From contig DASXKV010000033.1 in assembly GCA_036496605.1 (NCBI GenBank), positions 62,001 through 126,000 of the forward strand: a DNA stretch of 64,000 bases, written 5' to 3'. This stretch comes from Gemmatimonadaceae bacterium (lineage in GTDB: Bacteria > Gemmatimonadota > Gemmatimonadetes > Gemmatimonadales > Gemmatimonadaceae). The notes under the pieces were generated by a model. That model made no database searches and was not told the DNA's origin. It worked only from the letters and a program-made list of their open reading frames with translations. Of the stretch, positions 51,752 to 60,194 are shown in pieces. How positions within the stretch are numbered: position 1 is the first letter of the stretch; each line of letters starts with the position of its first letter. Position numbers and translations under genes: made by a program.

Positions 51752-53059
51752 TTAAATCTTGAGAATCTTGCCGCGGCGATAGAGCGGCAGCAGTAGAAAA
51801 TACCAGAGCGTGACAAAGAGAAGCGAGTACACGAGCGACGCCACTCTCGCATCCATGAACGGCGCGAGCAAACGCTGGTACGCGAGCTCGTGCAGCGAGC
51901 GGAGGTGGCCATCGAAGCGCAGCTTGATCGTCGAGTCCAAGAGGACCGCCGTGAACTCGGCGCCGACGTACGCCGTAATTGGATTCGTTCCAAACACCGC
52001 GAAGCCCTGAGTCCATCGGGTCCAGCACTTCACGTCTACAACCCAGGTGATCGCGCCGAGCAGTGCGAGTGCAACACCGGCGGTGAAGAGGACGAAGGAG
52101 CTCGTCCAGAGATTCTTGTTGATCGGAAAGAAAACGCCCCACACGAGCCCCGCGACCGTCAGCACAACTCCCGCGACGACGAGTCCATACACACGCGCCA
52201 TGAGCGCACGAAGAGTGCCTAACCAGCGACCGGCCAGAACGCCGATCAGCGTCGTTGCAATCGCCGGAATCGTCGAAAGGAGACCTTCCGGATCAAAAAC
52301 GGCACTGTCCTGCCAGATGTGATTGCCCAGCCCAAATCTCGACCAATCCAGCGTGACGCGATCCATCCACGCCGCGAGTGTGCGCCCTGGGTCGTCGAGC
52401 AATCGCGCTCCGATCGCTCCATCGCCAGGCACCGGCAAGAGCGTGAGCGCGAGCCAGTAGCCAACGAGCAGCGTGACGATGATGCCGACCATGCGCTTCG
52501 TCGGCGCTCGTAAAGTGAGCAATGCAGCGGCGACATACGCGAGTCCGATCCGCTGCAGGACGCCGAGGAAGCGCAATTCCGTCAGGCGTCCAACGACGTG
52601 ATCAATAAACGTGGGCGATGGATGCCCGGGAATGGCGCCGTACTGGTAGAAGGGAAACCAATTCAGCAGCACTCCGATCCCAAATATGACGGCGCCTCTC
52701 CTGAGAATCTGCCGGCGCAACTCGCGACTGCTGTCACCGCGTTCTTGACGTGACCGTAGCGAAAGGTGCGTCGTGATCCCGACGACGAACAGAAAAAAGG
52801 GAAAGATCAAATCTGCGATCGTCCATCCATTCCACGCGCTGTGGCGAAGCTCCGAGAAGCCGGTGCGCGCATCCCCGGGATCGTTCACGAGCAGCATCCC
52901 GATGATCGTCAGCCCGCGAAAAACGTCGAGCGAGCGAAGACGCGCCCATGAAACGACGTGACGGGGGTCCTCCGCAGCTGATCCGGACGGCAATCGATGA
53001 ATCGCTCGTCTCGTGGGAGTCGCAAGGCCGTCGTGACGTTCTTCAGCTGCCCCGGTCAT
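51752..53059 (-). CDS. HGSNAT-like/DUF5009 membrane acyltransferase
   Basis: A 435-residue membrane protein with about ten membrane segments. RLRSLDVFRGLTIIGMLLVNDPGD opens the domain and is diagnostic of the heparan-alpha-glucosaminide N-acetyltransferase (NagX/DUF5009) family; WTIADLIFPFFLFVVGI and GFAVFGTNPITAYVGAEF follow. Members transfer an acetyl group across the membrane to a sugar amine. No glycan genes of this pathway lie directly beside it, but the polysaccharide-type genes at 53-57 kb start 228 bases upstream on the other strand. The ATG at 53059 has no clear ribosome binding site; 53089 is an alternative. Confidence 0.85.
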   Translation of the reverse strand: MTGAAEERHDGLATPTRRAIHRLPSGSAAEDPRHVVSWARLRSLDVFRGLTIIGMLLVNDPGDARTGFSELRHSAWNGWTIADLIFPFFLFVVGITTHLSLRSRQERGDSSRELRRQILRRGAVIFGIGVLLNWFPFYQYGAIPGHPSPTFIDHVVGRLTELRFLGVLQRIGLAYVAAALLTLRAPTKRMVGIIVTLLVGYWLALTLLPVPGDGAIGARLLDDPGRTLAAWMDRVTLDWSRFGLGNHIWQDSAVFDPEGLLSTIPAIATTLIGVLAGRWLGTLRALMARVYGLVVAGVVLTVAGLVWGVFFPINKNLWTSSFVLFTAGVALALLGAITWVVDVKCWTRWTQGFAVFGTNPITAYVGAEFTAVLLDSTIKLRFDGHLRSLHELAYQRLLAPFMDARVASLVYSLLFVTLWYFLLLPLYRRGKILKI

Positions 53060-53287
53060 CGGGTGGCGTTGCTCATCGGGTGGCTGCATCCGCCAGTGGC
53101 GCGGCTCGTTCCCCCAGTTGGCGCCAAACGAGTGCGACCCGGCCGCAAATGAAAATTGATCTAGCTCGCCGCGGAGAAGTCTACTACAATACGCCGGTCC
53201 GTTGCCGAGTTCCTGACGAGCCCTCGAGCGATCGGTCACCCCGCACGCCACCGCTCTCCAATCCGCGCCGCTGCGCCTTGGGAGTCA

Positions 53288-54493
53288 ATGACATTGTTTG
53301 GCCGCCATCACAGTCGCGCGCAACTTCGCCTGGCCGTTGGCACGCTCGTTTCATTGGGCGCCATTTGGGCTACGAGCTGCTCGGCCGATCGGGTCGTGCA
53401 GCCGTCCAGCGACGGCGACGTTTTCCTCGAGAGCGACAGCATGTTCATGTCCGCGCTCGGAAAGCCGCTACCGATCGAGTTCGAGACGTACGAAAGCTCG
53501 CAACAGGTCGTTCACCCGAGCGTCGTTGCTTTCCCGTCATCGTGGAATGGCCAGCATTTCTGGCTCGCGCTCACACCATATCCGAATAGCGACTCTCGCG
53601 TCGAGAATCCTTCGCTCTTCAGTAGCGAGAGTGGAGACTCCTGGACAGTACCGGCCGGCGTGACGAATCCGCTGGCGCGGACAGGTCGCGGCTACTTGTC
53701 GGACCCCGACCTGGCCTACGACCCCGCGACCAACGAGCTACGGCTCTACTACCGCGAGGTGGTGGAGGCACATCACGGAAGCAGGAGGCCACGACATAAA
53801 GCGGACGTTGTTTATGTCACGCGGAGCAGCGACGGCTCGCAATGGACCCCGCCGAAAGCGGTCATTTCCGACATCGGTCATTACGTGGTCTCTCCGGCGG
53901 TTGCGCGACGCGCCGACGGTGACTGGAAGATGTGGGCAGTAGATGCCGGGCGAACCGGGTGTAATTCACGGGAAACGCGAATTCTCCTCCGTCGCTCGAC
54001 GGATGGAATCGGCTGGTCGCCGGCGAGCGCGGTTTCATTCGTGCAGCCGGGCTTCATCCCCTGGCACCTCGATGTGCAGTTCGTACCGCAGCTGAATGCC
54101 TACTGGGCACTGATCGCTGCATATCGCCGCGGTTCGGCGTGCACGGCAAGCAGTTTATTCCTGGCCACGAGCACTGACGGCATTCAGTGGACGACGTATC
54201 CGTCGGCGGTGCTCGAGCGCGGCGCGTTGCCCCAGTTTTCGGCGAACGTGTATCGGTCGACTTTCGCGTTCGAGCCCGATGGGAATAGCTTGACTCTATG
54301 GTTGACGGGAGCAACGACCGTGCAGCACGGTGATCGCCGGAACGCTCCGGTATTGCGGTGGAGTGCTGCCGTGTGGCACACACAACGCCTCGCGCTACTC
54401 GAGCACGTTCGCCTCGAGCGTCAAGCGCCTCTGGTGGCTGACTCCGAGCCTTCCTTCCTGCGCCGATTGGCGGTCGAGAACGCGCTGCCGTGA
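53288..54493 (+). CDS. Lipoprotein with beta-propeller (BNR/sialidase-like) fold
   Basis: A 401-residue protein. The N-terminus carries a lipoprotein-like signal ending WATSC with Cys31. The rest has repeated blades with SxDxxxW motifs: SSESGDSWTVPAG, RSSDGSQWTPPK, RSTDGIGWSPAS and TSTDGIQWTTYP, like Asp-box (BNR) sialidase or glycosidase propellers. Catalytic residues of sialidases are not evident, so it may bind sugars only. GGGAG-type ribosome binding site upstream of the ATG. Its stop overlaps the start of the glycosyltransferase gene (GTGA), tying it to glycan work. Confidence 0.8.
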   Translation: MTLFGRHHSRAQLRLAVGTLVSLGAIWATSCSADRVVQPSSDGDVFLESDSMFMSALGKPLPIEFETYESSQQVVHPSVVAFPSSWNGQHFWLALTPYPNSDSRVENPSLFSSESGDSWTVPAGVTNPLARTGRGYLSDPDLAYDPATNELRLYYREVVEAHHGSRRPRHKADVVYVTRSSDGSQWTPPKAVISDIGHYVVSPAVARRADGDWKMWAVDAGRTGCNSRETRILLRRSTDGIGWSPASAVSFVQPGFIPWHLDVQFVPQLNAYWALIAAYRRGSACTASSLFLATSTDGIQWTTYPSAVLERGALPQFSANVYRSTFAFEPDGNSLTLWLTGATTVQHGDRRNAPVLRWSAAVWHTQRLALLEHVRLERQAPLVADSEPSFLRRLAVENALP

Positions 54494-55608
54494 GTCGCGG
54501 CGCGCGCGATTCGCGCGTGCGGCGACTGCTGTTCGTTGGTACGAACCGCGGTCCCGGCGGGACGGAAAGCCATTTTGTTTCGCTCGCGACGGGCATGGCC
54601 AAGGCCGGCTATGAAGTCGCCGCGGCTGTTCGCCCTGATGACGTCATCGCGCGTGCGCTCGCTGCCGATGGCGCGGTCGCGCTGCACGAGGCGGCGTTCG
54701 ACCACGCGGTCAGCAGGCGTGCGATACGACAGCTTGCCCGCATCTGCCGCATGGTGCGACCGGACTGGATCATCGGGAGCTTCGCAAACGAGTTCTGGTC
54801 CCTCTCGATCGTTGCTCGCTCGCAAGGGATACCGCTCGCGTTGTTTCTGCACATTCAGAAGATTTCTCGTCTCAGCGCGCCGCTCTTTCCGTGGCTCGCG
54901 AGCCGTTTCATCCTGCCCTCCGAGTACCTGCGCGATTGGGTCGTCGCTCGGCGCGGCATGCCGCGGTGGCGCACGCGCGTGCTCTACAATCCGATCGACG
55001 TCGAGCACTTTCGCCCAGATGCCGCACGACGCGACGCCGCGCGTCGTCGGCTCGGCTTCTCGCCTAACGAAGTGGTTGTCGGCTTCGCGGGACGCTTCGA
55101 GCGACAGAAAGGTGTATTCGTCCTCGCCGAAGCACTCGAACGCGTCATGGATCGGCTGCCGAACGTGCGGGCGCTCTGGGTTGGAGGAGGCGAGCTCGCT
55201 GCCGACGTCGAGTCGACGATCGCCGCATCACCACATGCGCACCGTCACGTGCGTGCGGACTGGAGCAATGATATCGTCGGCTGCTTCGCGGCGATGGACA
55301 TTCTTGCCTTTCCGCCAATTCGACGCGAGTCGTTCGGCCGCGTGTCCGCAGAGGCACAGGCGTGTGGATTGCCGGTGGTTGCTAGCCGCGTCGGTGGGAT
55401 ACCCGAGACGCTCTGCGAAGGCCGGAGCGGCGTTCTCGTGCCGCCTGGGGACGTTCACGCGTGGAGCGAAGCGCTCTCCACATTGGCGAGCGACCCGGAA
55501 CTCCGCACGCGCATGGGCGTAGCCGGACGAGAGCAAGCGTGCCAACGCTTTGCATCGGCACGAATTGCGACGGAGTTCGGTTGCATGCTGGAAGGGGTTG
55601 GGGCTTAG
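54490..55608 (+). CDS. GT4-family glycosyltransferase
   Basis: A 372-residue GT-B enzyme. The N-terminal domain starts RLLFVGTNRGPGGTESHFVSLATGM, the C-terminal domain has VVVGFAGRFERQKGVFVLAEAL and ESFGRVSAEAQACGLPVVASRVGGIPE, the E-x7-E motif that binds the sugar nucleotide. It transfers a sugar from a UDP- or GDP-sugar to a lipid-linked or cell-surface glycan. GTG start coupled to the preceding lipoprotein. Acceptor and sugar not predictable. Confidence 0.93.
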   Translation: MSRGARDSRVRRLLFVGTNRGPGGTESHFVSLATGMAKAGYEVAAAVRPDDVIARALAADGAVALHEAAFDHAVSRRAIRQLARICRMVRPDWIIGSFANEFWSLSIVARSQGIPLALFLHIQKISRLSAPLFPWLASRFILPSEYLRDWVVARRGMPRWRTRVLYNPIDVEHFRPDAARRDAARRRLGFSPNEVVVGFAGRFERQKGVFVLAEALERVMDRLPNVRALWVGGGELAADVESTIAASPHAHRHVRADWSNDIVGCFAAMDILAFPPIRRESFGRVSAEAQACGLPVVASRVGGIPETLCEGRSGVLVPPGDVHAWSEALSTLASDPELRTRMGVAGREQACQRFASARIATEFGCMLEGVGA

Positions 55609-55700
55609 GCCCCTACTAGATGTGACGCACTCGCGACCGCGCTGGTCTTGTTCACCCGATGCGGAATCACTCATCTTGATTACCGTGCCGAATCGAGCTC

Positions 55701-56975
55701 ATGACCGCGCTCGCCGCTAAGCGGCCGGTCTCCTCGGAGTACATCGACGGTGCCGTCGCGGCGCCGTTGCCTGGCCATCTCGGTAAACCACCGCGTCCGC
55801 GGCACCTGCTTCGGGCAGCAGCCGGCACCCTCTGGTTCGGGTTCACGGCGCTCTACCTCTGGTGCCCAGTTCATCGCTTCCCGCCAGCGCAGCCGTTTCA
55901 CGGATCGCGCTGGTACAACCCGTACGCCACGGTTACGGCCGCAACGGCCTGGCGGAAGGTTAATCTGCACGCACACGCGCGTGCCTGGTCCGGCCTCACG
56001 AACGGACGCGGATCAGCCGATGGCGTTCTTCGTCGCTACCGCGAGATGGGTTACGACGCAGCGCCAGTCTCCGACTATCAGACGATTACTCGAGCGCGTG
56101 GCGCCGACCCGTCCTCGCTCACCGCGTACGAGCACGGCTTCAACGTCCGTAAGGTCCACCTGCTTGCTGTGGGCGCGCAACGTGTGGACTGGCTGGACTA
56201 TCCATTGCTGCAGGGTCGCGATGAGATGCAACATCGAATCGACCGTCTGCGGTCGAGTGCCCAGCTCGTGATCATCGCACACCCGCGGCTCCGCCAGGCC
56301 GTGACCGACGCTGACCTGCGAGCTCTCACGGGCTACACTGCGATCGAGATCGGGAGCAGCTTTGGCCGCAGCGAAAGCGCCTGGAACGTGGCGCTCGACG
56401 CGGGTCGGCCTGTGTGGGCCGTGGCGAACGACGATACCCACGATGCGGAGGAGCCTAACGAGGCCGGTCGGTACTGGACGATGATCGCCGCACCATCGAC
56501 TGACGCGCACACGCTCGTGGCGGCGCTGTCGTCGGGCCAGGCGTATGCGGTGTTCGGCCACGACGGCAGCGCCGATGCCAGGCTCACGTCACTTTCGATC
56601 GTCGGGGACACACTCACGGTGGCCTTTGCCGGCGAGGCCGCAAACGTCCAGCTCGTCGGCGCTGGCGGACATGTGCTCGCGGAGGTCACCCAGACTCACG
56701 GTGCGCGCTGGACGCTCCCATGTGATGCGGGCTGGGTGCGAGTCGTCGCACGTACCGCGACGACCAGGCTCTTCCTCGAGCCCGTGCTTCGAAGCGAGAG
56801 TGGCGCCATGCCACAGCCACGGGCAACCGTCGCGCCGACTGCCACACTCGTCCGGCGCGCGATGGCGTGGGTCGTTCTGCTGCTCGCCGTCGTGCCATGG
56901 ATCGGGCGCGACATCCTTCGCTTTTCGCGCGCCGATACAATGCGGCCGCGACTGGCCCTGCGGACCGCCGCCTAA
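55701..56975 (+). CDS. Membrane-anchored PHP-domain phosphoesterase-like protein
   Basis: A 424-residue protein. A hydrophobic segment near residues 36-56 and another at about 385-405 (MAWVVLLLAVVPWIG) flank a PHP domain: His90 and His92 in NLHAHA, Asp125 in PVSDYQT, His in VIIAHPRLR, and DDTHDAEEP near the end. The canonical TDH motif is SDY here, so one metal ligand differs. PHP proteins hydrolyse phosphate esters with metal clusters. The second half, about residues 270-370, is beta-rich. Follows the glycosyltransferase by 92 bases on the same strand; possible glycan phosphate processing. Confidence 0.85.
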   Translation: MTALAAKRPVSSEYIDGAVAAPLPGHLGKPPRPRHLLRAAAGTLWFGFTALYLWCPVHRFPPAQPFHGSRWYNPYATVTAATAWRKVNLHAHARAWSGLTNGRGSADGVLRRYREMGYDAAPVSDYQTITRARGADPSSLTAYEHGFNVRKVHLLAVGAQRVDWLDYPLLQGRDEMQHRIDRLRSSAQLVIIAHPRLRQAVTDADLRALTGYTAIEIGSSFGRSESAWNVALDAGRPVWAVANDDTHDAEEPNEAGRYWTMIAAPSTDAHTLVAALSSGQAYAVFGHDGSADARLTSLSIVGDTLTVAFAGEAANVQLVGAGGHVLAEVTQTHGARWTLPCDAGWVRVVARTATTRLFLEPVLRSESGAMPQPRATVAPTATLVRRAMAWVVLLLAVVPWIGRDILRFSRADTMRPRLALRTAA

Positions 56976-57016
56976 CGGCCCAGCCGTTCGACGGCCGCGC
57001 GATTTGGGTTTAGCCT

Positions 57017-59710
57017 TTACTCTTCGCGCAGCGCCACGACCGGTTGCACGCGCGACGCCCGCAACGCAGGAAGGAATGCCGCGAGCGCAGCGCAACCGAG
57101 TAGCACACTCATCGCACTGACCAGCGAGACGACATCCGTCGGAGCAACGTTGTCGAGCAACGCGCGAAGGGACCTCGCGGCGAGCCACGACAACGGTAGG
57201 CCGAGCACGAGGCCCACGATGACAAGGCGTAATCCGTCGGTGAGCACCAGTCGGAGCACGTCCACGCGACTGGCGCCGAGGGCGGTACGAATGCCGATCT
57301 CGCTCGTGCGCCGGCTCACCGCGTAGTGCATCACGCCATAGAGTCCGACGCCGGCGAGCAACAGCGCGATCAGTCCAAAGGTGAGCGCGACGCGTGCGAG
57401 CAATTGCTCCTCTCGAATGGAGTCGCGCATCAACGCCGATAGTGGTGTCACGCGCCAGATGGGCAGATCGCGATCGATACTCGCAACGACTGCGCGGACG
57501 CTCGTTGTGAGCAACGATGGATCTCCACCCGTGCGTACAACAAAAACCAGAGACGGTTCCTCGCTGTCGCCGATTTCCTGAACGTACGGTACGTAGGCCC
57601 TGCGTCCGACGTCGCCGGCCAGCTCGCGATCGCGAATGCCGGCGACGACGCCAACGATCGTCGTCGGCACGCCGGCATCGAAGTAGATCACCTTGCCAAC
57701 GGCGCTTTGGCGTCCGAAATAGAATCGCTCCGCGACGTCATTTACGACGGCGACGCTCGGTTGGTGCACTGCGTCGCTTTCCGCGATGTCGCGACCGCGC
57801 AACAGATGCCCACCGATCGCTCGCACGTACCCCGAGCCAACGAGATCGTAAGGCAGGATGCTATCCTCGGGCGAACGACTATCAAATCCGGGAACGGCGA
57901 CCAACGCGGTCGCCCGGTGCCCGCTGAACAAACCGTTCTGGGAGTACGAGACGTCGCGCGCGCCGGGAAGACTTGCGAGACGCTCCCGCATCTGCCTGAC
58001 GAGAGCAAGGAGCCGATCGCCGCGATAGCCGCGCTTCGCGACATCGATGTCGACGACGAGCAAATGATCGCGATCGACCCCGGGGTCCTTGGTCTGCAGC
58101 TCACGGAGGCTGCGGGTGAGCAACGCGGCGCCCACGAGCAGCACGAGCGAGAGCGTAACCTGCAGCGGGATCAGCGCTCGTCCGATCGGCACGCCGCTGC
58201 GACTCGTGGAGCGTGCCACGCGGACCGCCGAGCGACCGCGCATCCGCAACGCCGAAGCGATGTCGATCGATGATACCCGCAGCGCCGGCACCAATCCGAA
58301 GAGCAGCACGGCGACGATCGTTACGAGGAACGCAAAGATGAGCACGTTCACATCAATGCGCGGCGTCGCGATCGGTACGTCGTTCGTCGCCGCCATCGTC
58401 ACCACGACGCGACTTCCTGCCCACGCGAGCGCGACACCCAGTCCGCAGCCGACGAGCGCCAGCACGCCGCTCTCGACGAGCAGCTGCCTAACGAGCAGCC
58501 AGCGTCCCGCGCCGAGCGCGAGGCGCAGCGTCATCTCTCGGCCGCGCGCAATGCCACGCGCCAGTGAAAGGTTCGCGACATTGGTGCAAACGATGAGGAG
58601 CAGGATGGCGACGCCGATGCTGAGGATCCGCAAGGGTGCAGCGTATGCCGAGCGGATGGCCGAGAAGCCCTTTCCTCCCGCGGTCACGATGACCGGCACT
58701 CGATCGTAGCGAGCCGGATCACCGGGCGGGTTGGCGTTCGCAGCGAGATTCCGCCGGATGAGCGTCGTGAACGCGGCGCGCGCCTGCGCCAGCGAGACAC
58801 CCGGGGCGAGCCGGCCGATCAGAAGGAGCCACGATCGGCCCCGGTCGTCAATCGAAACGCTGTGCGGGTCAACCAACGGAGCCATCGTGATCGGCAGCCA
58901 GATCTCGGTGGGCCGCTCGAGAACGTCACCGCCGAAACCTCGCGCCGCGACGCCGATGATCGTTAGGCGGGCCGCACCGACGCGAATCACACGCCCGACA
59001 ACGTTCGGATCGGCCCCGAACCGGTCGCGCCAATACGCATCACTCAGCACGGCGACTGGCGAGTCGCCAATCTGCCGGTCGTCACTCGCGGTGAGGACCC
59101 GCCCTCGCTCCGCGGACACGCCGAGCACGTCGAAATAATTTCCGGATACATAGCGTCCGGCGGGATGCTCGAAATCATCGATGGCGCCGATGCGCACGTC
59201 GAGACGGCGAGCAGTGCCCGTGGCGGCCAGGCCAGTGACGAGATGCTTGTCATCGCGCAGGTCGCGGTAGAGCGGAAACGAAAGCACGTCACCGCGGGGC
59301 GCGCCAATGGTGTACGCCTCGACCGCGGTCGACTTGCCGATCGCGATCAGCTCGTTCGGGGCGCGTACCGGGAGCGCGCGAAACAGCACGGCATCGGCGA
59401 CGGTGAAGATTGCCGTGTTCGCCGCGATGCCGATCGACAGCGTCAGAACGGCGATGATGGTCACCGCTGGATCGCGGCGCAGCGTGCGGAGAGCATAGCG
59501 TAGGTCACGCGTGACGCCCATGAGCCACGCCCCGCGGCGCGTATCGCGAACTGCTTCGGCCACCTGTGCCATGCCTCCCATCTCGAGCAGCGCGTTACGC
59601 CGCGCCTCGTCCGGCGTCATCCCAGCGCGAATTCGTTCGTCGATGAGCAAGCCCACATGCGCCCGCAATTCCTCGGCGAGCTCCCCATCGGCGTTCCGTC
59701 GGCGTCTCAT
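57017..59710 (-). CDS. MacB/FtsX-like ABC permease (orphan duplicated-permease type)
   Basis: An 897-residue permease with the cytoplasmic leader ELAEELRAHVGLLIDERIRAGMTPDEARRNALLEMGG, a first FtsX block starting VTIIAVLTLSIGIAANTAIFTVADAVLF, a large MacB-like periplasmic part, and a second block with GLYGVMHYAVSRRTSEIGIRTALGAS. It forms an operon with the PadR gene 13 bases upstream. It probably needs an unlinked ATPase; no ATPase gene lies beside it. ATG at 59710 is the start; upstream in-frame sequence overlaps padR and looks non-coding. Confidence 0.88.
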   Translation of the reverse strand: MRRRRNADGELAEELRAHVGLLIDERIRAGMTPDEARRNALLEMGGMAQVAEAVRDTRRGAWLMGVTRDLRYALRTLRRDPAVTIIAVLTLSIGIAANTAIFTVADAVLFRALPVRAPNELIAIGKSTAVEAYTIGAPRGDVLSFPLYRDLRDDKHLVTGLAATGTARRLDVRIGAIDDFEHPAGRYVSGNYFDVLGVSAERGRVLTASDDRQIGDSPVAVLSDAYWRDRFGADPNVVGRVIRVGAARLTIIGVAARGFGGDVLERPTEIWLPITMAPLVDPHSVSIDDRGRSWLLLIGRLAPGVSLAQARAAFTTLIRRNLAANANPPGDPARYDRVPVIVTAGGKGFSAIRSAYAAPLRILSIGVAILLLIVCTNVANLSLARGIARGREMTLRLALGAGRWLLVRQLLVESGVLALVGCGLGVALAWAGSRVVVTMAATNDVPIATPRIDVNVLIFAFLVTIVAVLLFGLVPALRVSSIDIASALRMRGRSAVRVARSTSRSGVPIGRALIPLQVTLSLVLLVGAALLTRSLRELQTKDPGVDRDHLLVVDIDVAKRGYRGDRLLALVRQMRERLASLPGARDVSYSQNGLFSGHRATALVAVPGFDSRSPEDSILPYDLVGSGYVRAIGGHLLRGRDIAESDAVHQPSVAVVNDVAERFYFGRQSAVGKVIYFDAGVPTTIVGVVAGIRDRELAGDVGRRAYVPYVQEIGDSEEPSLVFVVRTGGDPSLLTTSVRAVVASIDRDLPIWRVTPLSALMRDSIREEQLLARVALTFGLIALLLAGVGLYGVMHYAVSRRTSEIGIRTALGASRVDVLRLVLTDGLRLVIVGLVLGLPLSWLAARSLRALLDNVAPTDVVSLVSAMSVLLGCAALAAFLPALRASRVQPVVALREE

Positions 59711-59723
59711 CGGCACAGCATCG

Positions 59724-60065
59724 TTAGGTCGATCCGAGCGCCATGTTGATCGCCATCGCAACGCGGGACCATTCGTCCGTCTCATCCTTGAACTGACGTC
59801 GTCCGGCCGCAGTCAAGCGATAGTATTTGGCGCGACGCTTCGCCGCGGACTCTCCCCACGACGAGGCCAGCCACCCGGCCTCCTCCATCCGATGGAGTGC
59901 CGGAAACAGCGAGCCAGGTTTGACACGAAAGGTGCCCTTGGTGAGCTGCTCGATGCGGCGCGAGACGCCGAGCCCGTGCAGCTCGCCGAGGACGAGCGAT
60001 TTGAGGATGAGCAGGTCGAGCGTTCCCTGCAGGAGCTTCGTCTGCTCGGTCTTCGCTATCGACAT
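59724..60065 (-). CDS. PadR-family transcriptional regulator between two divergent permeases
   Basis: A 113-residue regulator: TKLLQGTLDLLILKSLVLGELHGLGVSRRIEQ, VKPGSLFPALHRMEEAGWLASSWG and RAKYYRLTAAGRRQFKDE. It very probably represses its own operon and the divergent permease at 60195. A TTGACA box at 60099-60104 (minus strand) stands 17 bases before CATTCT, and the ATG follows shortly after, so the mRNA would have almost no leader. Confidence 0.94.
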   Translation of the reverse strand: MSIAKTEQTKLLQGTLDLLILKSLVLGELHGLGVSRRIEQLTKGTFRVKPGSLFPALHRMEEAGWLASSWGESAAKRRAKYYRLTAAGRRQFKDETDEWSRVAMAINMALGST

Positions 60066-60079
60066 TCTATACGAGAGAA

Positions 60080-60103
60080 TGACATCCCTCATATCGAATG
60101 TCA
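60080..60103. promoter_or_regulatory. TGACAT-N12-ATGTCA dyad overlapping the padR promoter
   Basis: Six perfect pairs around a 12-base spacer; a further GACATTC half-site in inverted orientation lies at 60061-60067 over the padR start codon. The dyad covers the TTGACA -35 box of padR and lies in the 129-base region between the divergent padR and permease starts. It is a good PadR operator candidate, so PadR may repress its own transcription and the permease. Confidence 0.6.
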
Positions 60104-60194
60104 ATAGGTCTCCGACCAGTCTCCATTCCCGCTCTTGCGCCTCGGTCGGCGCAACCGTATCGTCTCTTGTAGAAGCGCAAAGGGAGAGACCGTC

